DNA from: Halomonas sp.
GTDB lineage: Bacteria > Pseudomonadota > Gammaproteobacteria > Pseudomonadales > Halomonadaceae
Direction: 5' to 3'
Assembly (NCBI GenBank): GCA_007129225.1
Contig: SKVX01000374.1
Location: forward strand, 1-10,463
DNA length: 10,463 nt
In this document: positions 1 through 6,518 of the stretch, piece after piece
How positions within the stretch are numbered: the first letter of the stretch is position 1
How the letters are laid out: each line of letters opens with the position of its first letter
Notes under the pieces: model-generated
What the model was told of the DNA's origin: nothing
What the model saw: only the letters and a program-made list of their open reading frames with translations
The model's database searches: none
Translations under genes and position numbers: made by a program

Positions 1-251
1 ACCATCAGGGTCAGCTTGAAGGGGGCGAGAAAGGGCGAAGCCACTTCCGTGGCGATCATCTGTGAGCCTTCCGGCAGCAGCGCCATCAGCGGCTGGGCCA
101 CGAAGGTGTAGATCTCGTTGGCAAAAGGGTAGAGCCCGAGGAAGATCACGAAGATCGCCACGACCGCGCGCAGTAGACGCGATCGCAGTTCGATGAGGTG
201 TTCGATCAAGGGTGCCTGGCCGAGATCCTGCTTGTCACCGGAGTCGCTCAT
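1..251 (-). CDS. tatC: TatC, Sec-independent translocase subunit (N-terminal part, runs off the window)
   Basis: This is the 5' part of tatC: 83 codons are visible and the rest lies beyond the left edge. TatC is the polytopic inner-membrane protein that, with TatB, recognises twin-arginine signal peptides and starts export of folded proteins. The visible part has a short cytoplasmic N-terminus, the conserved HLIELR motif (residues 18-23; Glu21 is equivalent to E. coli Glu15 in the signal-peptide site), a first membrane helix (about 28-44), a periplasmic loop with conserved Pro54, and the ASPF motif (71-74) before the second helix. Its ATG overlaps the tatB stop as ATGA, so the two are probably translationally coupled. 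Identity is clear from these motifs. Only completeness is unknown. Confidence 0.96.
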   Translation of the reverse strand, partial: MSDSGDKQDLGQAPLIEHLIELRSRLLRAVVAIFVIFLGLYPFANEIYTFVAQPLMALLPEGSQMIATEVASPFLAPFKLTLM

Positions 252-718
252 CGGGAAGCGGCATCCTTCTTGTCATCGTCGGGAGGAGTGGGGCGTTCGT
301 CGGAGAGCGGCTCGTCGGGTTGACGGGCACTGGCCAGGGCGTCGTCGAGCCGCGCGGCAGCCTGCCGCGGCGGAGGCTCGACAGCGGTGCTCTCGTCAGT
401 GACCTTGTCGGGCTCGGCTTTCTTGTCGACGTGTCTACTGGGCGTCGAGGTGGAGTCGGGCTTGGCGATACTCTCCACGTCGCGCTTGGCTCTGTCGAGG
501 CTCTCATCGAGTTTCGACTGCTGCTCCTTGAGTTTCTGGCGCAGCTCTTCCGCCTCGAGCTGCGAACTGATCTCCCGCTGCATGCTCGAGACGGAGCGCT
601 TGATCTTGCCTACCCACAGCCCGACGGTGCGCGCCGCCTTGGGCAAACGCTCAGGGCCGAGCACCAGCAGGCCTACGACGCCGAGGATCAGGAGTTCGAG
701 AAAGCCGATGTCAAACAT
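248..718 (-). CDS. tatB: TatB, Sec-independent translocase subunit
   Basis: TatB (156 aa) partners TatC in the receptor complex of the twin-arginine export system. Residues 1-20 form the single N-terminal membrane helix with the family's polar Glu8, followed by the Gly21-Pro22 hinge. An amphipathic, then highly charged helix (about 24-85) follows, and the tail (86-156) is Pro/Asp/Lys-rich and probably disordered. Glu8 and the GPERLP hinge distinguish it from TatA. The gene starts 6 bp after the tatA stop with no obvious Shine-Dalgarno sequence (the upstream bases read TAAGCCCTC), so translation may rely on coupling to tatA. It ends in a 4-base overlap with tatC. Confidence 0.96.
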   Translation of the reverse strand: MFDIGFLELLILGVVGLLVLGPERLPKAARTVGLWVGKIKRSVSSMQREISSQLEAEELRQKLKEQQSKLDESLDRAKRDVESIAKPDSTSTPSRHVDKKAEPDKVTDESTAVEPPPRQAAARLDDALASARQPDEPLSDERPTPPDDDKKDAASR

Positions 719-724
719 GAGGGC

Positions 725-991
725 TTATTTGCGCTCTTCCTGATTATCCACCTTGTCCGCTGCCGCCTTCTCTTCGGCGCGAACGTCATAGGTGTTGGGC
801 TGTTCGTCATGGGCGACCTTGGCCTGTGCCTTGTCCTTGTCGTCCTTCTCTTCCTCATTCACGGCCTGCTTGAAGCCCTTCACCGCACCACCCAGGTCGG
901 TGCCGACGTTGCGTAGCTTCTTGGTGCCGAAGATCAGGATGATGATGCCGAGTACGATCAGCAGTTGCCAGATACTGATGCCACCTAACAT
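725..991 (-). CDS. tatA: TatA, pore-forming subunit of the twin-arginine translocase
   Basis: TatA (88 aa) oligomerises to form the passage for folded Tat substrates. It has a membrane helix at residues 5-20 with the polar Gln9, the conserved Phe21-Gly22 hinge, an amphipathic helix with Phe40 (equivalent to the essential E. coli Phe39), and a charged Lys/Glu/Asp-rich tail. The start at 991 is chosen because it gives the conserved MLGGISIWQLL N-terminus and has AGAGGA seven bases upstream. The frame stays open upstream to 1099, but that extension has no TatA similarity and overlaps hisE. The 46-bp gap to hisE holds a 5-bp inverted repeat (1015-1019 with 1025-1029) and no clear promoter, so read-through from hisE is likely. 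Confidence 0.96.
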   Translation of the reverse strand: MLGGISIWQLLIVLGIIILIFGTKKLRNVGTDLGGAVKGFKQAVNEEEKDDKDKAQAKVAHDEQPNTYDVRAEEKAAADKVDNQEERK

Positions 992-1037
992 GAAGAATTC
1001 CTCTGATTCGGGTCTCCGGTCGATCCGGAACACCTGT

Positions 1038-1373
1038 TTACTTGGACCTTGCGGCTTTCTCTTCGTGCCCCGAAATGCCGAAGCGTCGGGCCAGTTCATC
1101 GAGCACGTCCCGGTGGTCGAGTCCGAGATGCGACAGCATCACCAGGCTATGAAACCACAGGTCGGCGGTTTCGGCGACCAGTGCCTTTCGCTCCGCCTCG
1201 CCGCCGGCCTCGGCATCCTTGGCTGCCAGCAGTGTCTCGGTGGCTTCCTCGCCGACTTTCTCGAGTATCTTGTTCAGCCCCTTGTGATGCAAGGCGGAAA
1301 CGTAGGAATCGTCAGGGTCGGCAGTTCTGCGTTGCTCCAGCACCTCGAAGAGTTGATCCAGAATATCACGCAT
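1038..1373 (-). CDS. hisE: HisE, phosphoribosyl-ATP pyrophosphatase
   Basis: HisE (111 aa) hydrolyses phosphoribosyl-ATP to phosphoribosyl-AMP and pyrophosphate, step 2 of histidine biosynthesis. It is a compact all-helical protein of the MazG-like superfamily. The metal-binding acidic residues are present in two helices: KVGEEATE (residues 39-46) and ETADLW (68-73). It is a stand-alone HisE, unlike the fused HisIE of enterics. The ATG at 1373 is preceded by GGAAG seven bases upstream. The gene begins 30 bp after ubiB ends and leads into tatABC, as in Pseudomonas. The cyclohydrolase gene hisI, which I would expect between ubiB and hisE in that order, is not there. No internal defect is seen. 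Confidence 0.96.
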   Translation of the reverse strand: MRDILDQLFEVLEQRRTADPDDSYVSALHHKGLNKILEKVGEEATETLLAAKDAEAGGEAERKALVAETADLWFHSLVMLSHLGLDHRDVLDELARRFGISGHEEKAARSK

Positions 1374-1403
1374 GACAGGGCTTCCGGTTGCGGTGGGTCA
1401 AGT

Positions 1404-3026
1404 TCATTGCCAGGCCAGCAGCAGCAGGCCGGTGGCGGCGATCAGCAGCACGGGCCATGGCTGGCCGGTGGCCCACTCGCTCAGCGGCTGCCAGGCCAGA
1501 GCCAGCCCTGCCAGGAGAATGCCCAGCCGTAGCCGTCGGCTGCTGCGGCGGCCGTCTTTCAGCTGTCGCTGAATACCGTCCAGTGCCCGGGCCTGGCGGT
1601 GACGCTGGCGATGCTCATGCTCAATCCGGCTCAGGGCGTGATGGGCCACCGACGGCAGCTCGGGCAGCTGGCGCGCCAGTTCAGGGGCCTGGCGCTTGAG
1701 CGATTCCCAAAAGCCGCTGGCGCCGGCGCGCTCCTTCATCCACTGTTCCAGATAGGGCTTGGCGGTGGTCCAGAGGTCCAGGTCGGGGTAGAGCTGGCGG
1801 CCGAGGCCCTCGATATTGAGCAGGGTCTTCTGCAGCAGCACCAGTTGCGGCTGGACCTCCATGTTGAAGCGGCGGGCGGTCTTGAACAGCCCCAGCAGCA
1901 CCTGGCCGAAGGAGATGTCCTTGAGCGGCTTCTCGAGGATCGGCTCGCAGACGGTGCGAATGGCAGCGGCGAACTCGTTGGCCCGGGTGTTTTCACCGAC
2001 CCAGCCCGACTCGATGTGCAGCGCCGCCACTTCATAGTAGTCCTGGTGGAAGAACGCGAGCAGGTTACGCGCGAGGTAGTCCTGGTCCTCGCGGGTGAGA
2101 CTGCCGACGATGCCGCAGTCGATGGCGATGTATTGCGGGTCGTGAGGGTGCTCCTGGGCAACGAAGATATTGCCGGGGTGCATGTCGGCATGGAAGAAGT
2201 TGTCGCGAAATACCTGGGTGAAGAAGATCTCCACGCCGCGTTCGGCGAGGCGCTTCAGGTCGGTGCCTTGGGCCTTCAGCGCCGCCAGGTCGGCGACCGG
2301 GACACCGTAGATGCGCTCCTGCACCATCACCCGACGGCGGGTATGGGACCAGTGGGTGGCCGGTACGTAGAGCAGCGGTGAATCCTTGAAGTTGCGCTTC
2401 AGTTGCGAGGTGTTGGCGGCCTCCTTGTGCAGGTCCAGTTCGTCGAACAGCGTAGACTCATAGTCCCGCACCACCTCGATCGGCCGCAGGCGACGAGCCT
2501 CCGGAATTCTGGCCAGTACGCCGGCCACCCGATACATCAGCGCCATGTCCTGGCGCATGACGTGCTCGATGCCCGGGCGGATGATCTTGGCCACCACTTC
2601 CTCGCCGGTATGCAGGCGGGCGGCATGGACCTGGGCGATGGAGGCAGAGGCCAGTGGCTCTGGCTCGAAATGGGCGAACGCCTCGTCGATCGACATGTGC
2701 AATTCCGCCTCCACCAGCTCGCGCGCCTCGCGGCTGGGGAAGGGGGGGACCTGGTCCTGCAGGCGCCGGAGCTCGTCGGCGATCTCCTCGGGCAGCAGGT
2801 CTCGCCGGGTGGAGAGCAGTTGGCCGAACTTGACGAAGATGGGGCCGAGGGCTTCCAGGGCCAGGCGCAGGCGTTCGCCGGGAGAGCGTTTGCCGATCGG
2901 GACCAGGCGTAGTGGCGAGAGAATGAACATCAGCCTGAGGTACCAAGGGAGCCGCTCAAGGGGCAGCAGCGTGTCGAGACGGTAGCGGGTGATCACCCAG
3001 ATGATGCGCAGCAGCCGAAGACTCAT
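1404..3026 (-). CDS. ubiB: UbiB, atypical kinase/ATPase required for ubiquinone biosynthesis
   Basis: UbiB (540 aa from the ATG at 3026; E. coli has 546) belongs to the ABC1/ADCK/UbiB protein-kinase-like family and supports aerobic coenzyme Q synthesis at the inner membrane, probably through ATPase activity. Counting from the GTG one codon upstream, visible motifs are KFGQ (67-70) of the family-specific extension, the Ala-rich loop LASASIAQVH (126-135) replacing the usual Gly-rich loop, Lys148, the acidic FDELDLHKEAAN segment (195-206), the catalytic HADMHPGN (280-287) and DCG (304-306) in place of DFG. Two hydrophobic helices close the C-terminus (about 501-515 and 525-540). The ATG overlaps the ubiJ stop as TGATG. 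The GTG at 3029 is an alternative start. Confidence 0.96.
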   Translation of the reverse strand: MSLRLLRIIWVITRYRLDTLLPLERLPWYLRLMFILSPLRLVPIGKRSPGERLRLALEALGPIFVKFGQLLSTRRDLLPEEIADELRRLQDQVPPFPSREARELVEAELHMSIDEAFAHFEPEPLASASIAQVHAARLHTGEEVVAKIIRPGIEHVMRQDMALMYRVAGVLARIPEARRLRPIEVVRDYESTLFDELDLHKEAANTSQLKRNFKDSPLLYVPATHWSHTRRRVMVQERIYGVPVADLAALKAQGTDLKRLAERGVEIFFTQVFRDNFFHADMHPGNIFVAQEHPHDPQYIAIDCGIVGSLTREDQDYLARNLLAFFHQDYYEVAALHIESGWVGENTRANEFAAAIRTVCEPILEKPLKDISFGQVLLGLFKTARRFNMEVQPQLVLLQKTLLNIEGLGRQLYPDLDLWTTAKPYLEQWMKERAGASGFWESLKRQAPELARQLPELPSVAHHALSRIEHEHRQRHRQARALDGIQRQLKDGRRSSRRLRLGILLAGLALAWQPLSEWATGQPWPVLLIAATGLLLLAWQ

Positions 3027-3664
3027 CACAGCGCGGCCTCGCGTTCGAGTTGTCGACGCAGCCTCGCCAGGCGGGCTTCGAGGCGGTCGGTGGTCATTTC
3101 CAGTTCGGTGAGGTGGTCGCGCAGGTTGTCGAGCTGGTGTTGCCCGGGCAGCAGTTTCGCTTCCTCGAAAACGTACTCGGCAATATCGCTGCGCATCTCG
3201 CCATGGGCACGGCGACTCCAGCGTGCGGCACGGCGCAACCCTTCGGCCAGGCTGTGGGCCGGGACATCGCCCAGCCAGCGCGCCAGTTCGCCCTCCCAGT
3301 CCAGATCCAGGTCGAGCAGCAGGTCGCGGGTCGCCTCGAGCAGCGGGACACGGCCACGTACCGAGAGCCTCCCCTGGAACATCAGACGCTCGATGCTCTC
3401 GCCGCCCAGCAGTTTGCCCAGGGTCTCGGCATCAAGCGCGACGATAGCGTCGAAGGTGTCCTCACTCTCCGTTTCCGGGCACAGCAGGTCCAGGCCGGCA
3501 GGATGGAAGTGAATCGCCAGTGACAGTTCGGGGCGCTCCAGGCGAAGCAGCAGACGGCTGCCGCTCAGCCGGGCCAACCGCGAGGGGGCTGCAGGGTCGC
3601 GCGCCAGGAGGGCATTGAGTGTGCGTTCGATGCCGGCCAGCAGCAGGGTAGGGGTCAACGTCAT
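3026..3664 (-). CDS. ubiJ: UbiJ, SCP2-domain accessory factor of ubiquinone biosynthesis
   Basis: UbiJ (212 aa) is a lipid-binding SCP2-domain protein. In E. coli it works with UbiK in the soluble Ubi complex, holding hydrophobic intermediates for the hydroxylases and methylases. The sterol-carrier-like domain covers about residues 8-115, followed by a helical part and a C-terminal Leu/Arg/Glu-rich stretch (about 175-211) that looks like a coiled coil. The start at 3664 is chosen because TGAGG, which includes the ubiE stop, lies five bases upstream and only 7 bp separate the genes. The frame is open to an earlier ATG at 3700 inside ubiE, which is less likely. Identity rests on length, layout and position between ubiE and ubiB. 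Confidence 0.92.
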   Translation of the reverse strand: MTLTPTLLLAGIERTLNALLARDPAAPSRLARLSGSRLLLRLERPELSLAIHFHPAGLDLLCPETESEDTFDAIVALDAETLGKLLGGESIERLMFQGRLSVRGRVPLLEATRDLLLDLDLDWEGELARWLGDVPAHSLAEGLRRAARWSRRAHGEMRSDIAEYVFEEAKLLPGQHQLDNLRDHLTELEMTTDRLEARLARLRRQLEREAAL

Positions 3665-3671
3665 CACCGCC

Positions 3672-4439
3672 TCAAAGCTTGATGCCGCGATGCAGGGCAA
3701 CTATGCCCCCGGTGAGATTGGTGTACTCGACCCGCTCCAGCCCGGCGGCCTCCATCATCTCCTGCAACGTCTCCTGGTCGGGATGCATGCGGATGGATTC
3801 GGCGAGGTAGCGATAGCTGTCGGCGTCGCCGGCCACCATCTGGCCCATCCGCGGCAGCAGGCGGAAGGAGTACTCGTCGTAGGCCTTGGAAAGGAGCGGG
3901 TTGACCGGCTTGGAGAACTCCAGCACCAGCACGCGGCCACCGGGCTTGAGCGCCCGGGTCATGGAGCGCAGGGCGGATGCCTTGTCGGTGACGTTGCGCA
4001 GGCCGAAGGCGATGGTGATGCAGTCGAAGGTGTTGTCGGGGAAGGGCAGGCATTCGGCATTGGCCTGCACGTATTCGACGTTGCCCCCGACGCCGTTGTC
4101 CAGCAGCTTGTCGCGGCCGACCCGCAGCATGGACTCGTTGATGTCGGCCAGTACCACGTGGCCGCGGGGGCCCACCATGCGCGAGAACTTCAGCGTCAGG
4201 TCGCCGGTGCCGCCGGCGATATCCAGCACGCTATGGCCGGGGCGAACGCCGGAGCGCTCGATGGTCAGCCGCTTCCAGAGACGGTGGATGCCGAAGGACA
4301 TGAGGTCGTTCATGACATCGTAGCGGGCCGCCACGGAGTGGAAGACATCGGCCACGCGCGAGGCCTTTTCGTCGACCGGCACTTCCTGGTAGCCGAAGTG
4401 AGTGGTGTGCTTGTCCCCGGGGCTGGAAAGAGGGCTCAT
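3672..4439 (-). CDS. ubiE: UbiE, ubiquinone/menaquinone biosynthesis C-methyltransferase
   Basis: UbiE (255 aa; E. coli 251) is the SAM-dependent class I methyltransferase that C-methylates the benzoquinol ring in ubiquinone synthesis and demethylmenaquinol in menaquinone synthesis. The family start HTTHFGYQ (11-18) and VFHSVAARYDVMNDLMSFG (32-50) are present. SAM motif I is VLDIAGGTGD (71-80), the post-I acidic region is VVLADINESM (95-104), and GLRNVTD (146-152) and LKPGGR (164-169) follow. The start at 4439 matches the family N-terminus; the in-frame ATG at 4520 adds an unrelated peptide and lies upstream of the predicted transcription start. The Shine-Dalgarno sequence GGGAG is rather distant (about 10 bases) and could be masked by leader pairing. 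It is the first gene of the ubiE-ubiJ-ubiB-hisE-tatABC run. Confidence 0.97.
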   Translation of the reverse strand: MSPLSSPGDKHTTHFGYQEVPVDEKASRVADVFHSVAARYDVMNDLMSFGIHRLWKRLTIERSGVRPGHSVLDIAGGTGDLTLKFSRMVGPRGHVVLADINESMLRVGRDKLLDNGVGGNVEYVQANAECLPFPDNTFDCITIAFGLRNVTDKASALRSMTRALKPGGRVLVLEFSKPVNPLLSKAYDEYSFRLLPRMGQMVAGDADSYRYLAESIRMHPDQETLQEMMEAAGLERVEYTNLTGGIVALHRGIKL

Positions 4440-4452
4440 GCGAAAAAGGCTC

Positions 4453-4494
4453 CCGAATCGCGGCAATGAGAGGAGGCCGGGGTGATTCGGCCTC
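4453..4494 (-). promoter_or_regulatory. Two mutually exclusive hairpins in the ubiE leader
   Basis: In the transcribed (minus) sense, GAGGCCG (4494-4488) pairs with CGGCCTC (4479-4473), giving a perfect 7-bp stem with an 8-base loop. Alternatively CCGAATC (4490-4484) pairs with GATTCGG (4459-4453), a perfect 7-bp stem with a 24-base loop whose 3' arm overlaps the ubiE Shine-Dalgarno GGGAG (4455-4451). The two share bases 4488-4490, so they cannot both form fully. The repeats are directly visible. That they act as a switch is only an inference, and at this GC content chance repeats are common. No U-tract follows, so this is not a standard terminator. Confidence 0.4.
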
Positions 4495-4505
4495 GAATGG
4501 GCGCC

Positions 4506-4535
4506 ATTGTAGCCTTGCACGGCCGCGCTTGTCTT
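4506..4535 (-). promoter_or_regulatory. Candidate sigma70 promoter for the ubiE operon
   Basis: On the minus strand AAGACA (4535-4530, 4 of 6 matches to the -35 consensus) is followed after 18 bases by TACAAT (4511-4506, 5 of 6 to the -10). It lies 12 bp downstream of the DUF971 stop, in the only spacer before a long run of closely packed genes. The expected start would be near 4499, giving a leader of about 60 bases. No experimental support; spacing and -10 are good, -35 is moderate. Confidence 0.5.
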
Positions 4536-4547
4536 GACGTCGGTCCC

Positions 4548-4931
4548 CTACAGCTGCTTGATCTCGATGCCCAGCGGCTCTCGCGACGCGCCGGCTTCCT
4601 CAAGGCGCCGCAGGTAGTCGGCCCAGTAGGCCTCCCGATTCTCGATCAGGTCGTGGAGATACGCCCAACTGAAGAGACCGCTGTCGTGGCCGTCATCGAA
4701 ATGCAGTTTGACGGCATAGCGGCCCACCGGCTCGATGTTCTGCAGCCCCACATCCTTCTTGCCGACCTGCAGCACCGCCTGACTGGGGGTGTGGCCGCGC
4801 ACTTCGGCGGAGGGGGAGTAGACGCGCAGGTACTCGACCGGCAGCCGATGGGTTTCGCCGTCGGCGTAGGTGAGCTCCAGCTCGCGGGCCTTCTTGTGGT
4901 AATGGATCTTGCTGGGGGTGGGGGCGGTCAT
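4548..4931 (-). CDS. DUF971 family protein (GBBH-like N-terminal domain)
   Basis: This 127-aa protein is one DUF971 domain, the fold found at the N-terminus of gamma-butyrobetaine hydroxylase and fused to Mrp/ApbC-type proteins in other bacteria. Its biochemical role as a stand-alone protein is not known to me. Family features are the LELTYADGETHRLPVEYLRV strand region (18-37), SPSAEVRGH (39-47), and the conserved block KLHFDDGHDSGLFSWAYLH (75-93). It has no cysteine, so the Cys-based zinc site of the eukaryotic hydroxylase domain cannot be complete. The start at 4931 has GAAGGA seven bases upstream; the in-frame ATG at 4991 lacks such support. The gene sits between hslU and ubiE, the position of PA5055 in Pseudomonas. 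No obvious own promoter is seen, so co-transcription with hslVU is possible. Confidence 0.9.
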   Translation of the reverse strand: MTAPTPSKIHYHKKARELELTYADGETHRLPVEYLRVYSPSAEVRGHTPSQAVLQVGKKDVGLQNIEPVGRYAVKLHFDDGHDSGLFSWAYLHDLIENREAYWADYLRRLEEAGASREPLGIEIKQL

Positions 4932-5029
4932 GTCGGTGTCCTTCGCAAGCATGGGCGTCAGGCGCCGGGCCGAGTGATTTGCGACAATCAAGAGCGAAAC
5001 CCTGACCCTGCGCTTGCAGCTTGTGCGTC

Positions 5030-5059
5030 GGACAGGAACAAGGTCCCTCTTGCCTGTCC
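5030..5059 (-). repeat. Imperfect inverted repeat between hslU and the DUF971 gene
   Basis: The 7-base arms GGACAGG (5030-5036) and CCTGTCC (5053-5059) are complementary. Inside them CAAG (5039-5042) pairs with CTTG (5049-5052), with a two-base bulge on one side and a 6-base loop. It would fold in RNA read from either strand. No run of T follows on either side, so it is not a typical intrinsic terminator. It lies immediately next to a second, perfect hairpin (5061-5082). Confidence 0.55.
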
Positions 5060-5060
5060 T

Positions 5061-5082
5061 CGATCGACATCCCTGTCGATCG
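5061..5082 (-). repeat. Perfect 9-bp hairpin with GNRA-type loop, downstream of hslU
   Basis: CGATCGACA (5061-5069) and TGTCGATCG (5074-5082) are exact reverse complements separated by four bases. In the transcript of the minus strand the loop reads GGGA, a GNRA-type tetraloop that stabilises hairpins. It begins about 103 bases after the hslU stop. There is no T-tract on either side, so it may act as an mRNA 3'-end stabiliser or processing site, as a non-canonical terminator, or as part of a small RNA. The structure is visible in the sequence; its role is not. Confidence 0.6.
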
Positions 5083-5185
5083 CCGCGCGCTGCTGCGCTT
5101 GAGCCAGCGCTCTTGCTAAGGTCGCGTCACTGCTCGCCCGACGCCTTCATGACAGCTCAGATCATTCGTTACTGCATCTCATACG

Positions 5186-6508
5186 CTATAGAATATACCG
5201 CGACAGGTCCTCGTCCATGGCCAGTTCGCCGAGCTGGGAGTCCACGTAGGCGGCATCGATCTCCAGCGGCGTGCCGATATCGGCCCCCTTGAACGAGGCC
5301 TCTTCCAGCAGGCGCTCCATCACGGTGTGCAGGCGCCGCGCGCCGATGTTCTCGGTGCCCTCGTTGACCTTCCAGGCGATCTCGGCGATGCGCACGATAC
5401 CATCTTCGGTGAAGCTGATATCCAGCCCTTCGGTGGCCAGCAGCGCCTTGTACTGCTTGGTCAGCGAGGCCGAGGGCTCGGTGAGGATGCGCTTGAAGTC
5501 GTCCGGTGTCAGCGCATTGAGCTCGACGCGGATCGGCAGGCGGCCCTGAAGCTCGGGGATCAGGTCCGACGGGCGCGACAGGTGGAAGGCGCCGGAGGCG
5601 ATGAAGAGAATATGGTCGGTCTTGACCATGCCGTACTTGGTCGAGACCGTGGAGCCCTCGATCAGTGGCAGCAGGTCGCGCTGCACCCCCTCGCGGGAGA
5701 CCTCGCCACCGCTGGACTGGCCGCTGCCCTTGGTCACCTTGTCGATCTCGTCGAGGAAGACGATGCCGTTCTGCTCCACCGCGTCGATGGCGCGGTGCTT
5801 GATCTCCTCCTCGTTGACCAGCTTGCCGGCTTCCTCGTCGCGCAGCAGGGCGAAGGCGTCCTTCACCGCCACCCGGCGGGTCTCGCTCTTCTGTCGCCCC
5901 ATGTTGGAGAACAGGCTCTGAAGCTGGCTGGTCATCTCCTCCATGCCCGGCGGGGTCATGATGTCGATGCCCGGCCCCTGGGGGGTGATCTCGATATCGA
6001 TCTCCTTGTCGTCGAGCTGACCCTCGCGCAGCTTCTTGCGAAAGATCTGGCGCGTGGAGCTGTCGCTGCGGGCGCTCTCCTCCTGTCCCCGGGGCGGGGG
6101 CAGCAGGGCGTCGAGGATACGATCCTCGGCGGCGTCCTCGGCGCGGTGACTCACCTCCTCCTTGGCCTGTTCTCGGACCAGCTTGATGGCGGCTTCGGTC
6201 AGGTCGCGGATGATCGACTCGACGTCGCGGCCCACGTAGCCCACTTCGGTGAACTTGGTGGCCTCGACCTTGATGAAGGGCGCCCGGGCCAGCTTCGCCA
6301 GGCGACGGGCGATCTCGGTCTTGCCCACGCCGGTGGGGCCGATCATCAGGATGTTCTTGGGCGTGACCTCGTGGCGCAGGTCGTCGTCGAGCTGCATGCG
6401 CCGCCAGCGGTTGCGCAGGGCGATGGCGACGGCGCGCTTGGCATCCTGCTGCCCGATGATGTATTGGTCCAGGGCGTGGACGATCTCGCGGGGTGTCATC
6501 TGGGTCAT
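5186..6508 (-). CDS. hslU: HslU (ClpY), ATPase subunit of the HslUV protease
   Basis: HslU (440 aa; E. coli 443) is the AAA+ unfoldase that feeds substrates into the HslV peptidase in the cytoplasm, part of heat-shock protein quality control. It has the N-terminal TPREIVHALDQYIIGQ segment, Walker A GPTGVGKT (57-64), the pore-loop GYVG (90-93), an inserted I-domain (about 108-242), Walker B VFLDEIDK (250-257), the arginine-finger region LQGRLPIR (320-327), the sensor-2 motif GARRLHTVMERL (389-400), and the C-terminal SRYIL that docks into HslV. The start at 6508 is chosen for its N-terminus and for AAGG eight bases upstream; this AAGG overlaps the hslV stop (TAAGG), which suggests coupled translation. 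A longer frame to 6679 runs into hslV without homology. Confidence 0.98.
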   Translation of the reverse strand: MTQMTPREIVHALDQYIIGQQDAKRAVAIALRNRWRRMQLDDDLRHEVTPKNILMIGPTGVGKTEIARRLAKLARAPFIKVEATKFTEVGYVGRDVESIIRDLTEAAIKLVREQAKEEVSHRAEDAAEDRILDALLPPPRGQEESARSDSSTRQIFRKKLREGQLDDKEIDIEITPQGPGIDIMTPPGMEEMTSQLQSLFSNMGRQKSETRRVAVKDAFALLRDEEAGKLVNEEEIKHRAIDAVEQNGIVFLDEIDKVTKGSGQSSGGEVSREGVQRDLLPLIEGSTVSTKYGMVKTDHILFIASGAFHLSRPSDLIPELQGRLPIRVELNALTPDDFKRILTEPSASLTKQYKALLATEGLDISFTEDGIVRIAEIAWKVNEGTENIGARRLHTVMERLLEEASFKGADIGTPLEIDAAYVDSQLGELAMDEDLSRYIL

Positions 6509-6518
6509 GGTGGCGGCC

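Noticed and set aside
992..1099. Upstream extension of tatA to 1099
   Set aside because: It overlaps the end of hisE and adds a charged peptide before the membrane helix; the ATG at 991 has a good ribosome site and the standard TatA start.
3615..4469. A 284-codon plus-strand open frame opposite ubiE
   Set aside because: It is antisense to ubiE, rich in Gly/Val/His/Gln with no motif, and has no supporting ribosome site.
4440..4520. Upstream ATG at 4520 extending ubiE by 27 residues
   Set aside because: The added peptide is unlike the UbiE N-terminus, and the candidate -10 element at 4506-4511 lies between this ATG and the gene, so the message would probably begin after it.
4693..5070. Minus-strand open frame of 125 codons across the hslU-DUF971 spacer
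   Set aside because: Most of it is an out-of-frame reading of the DUF971 gene with Arg/Pro/Gly-rich composition; its start is in the hairpin at 5061-5082.
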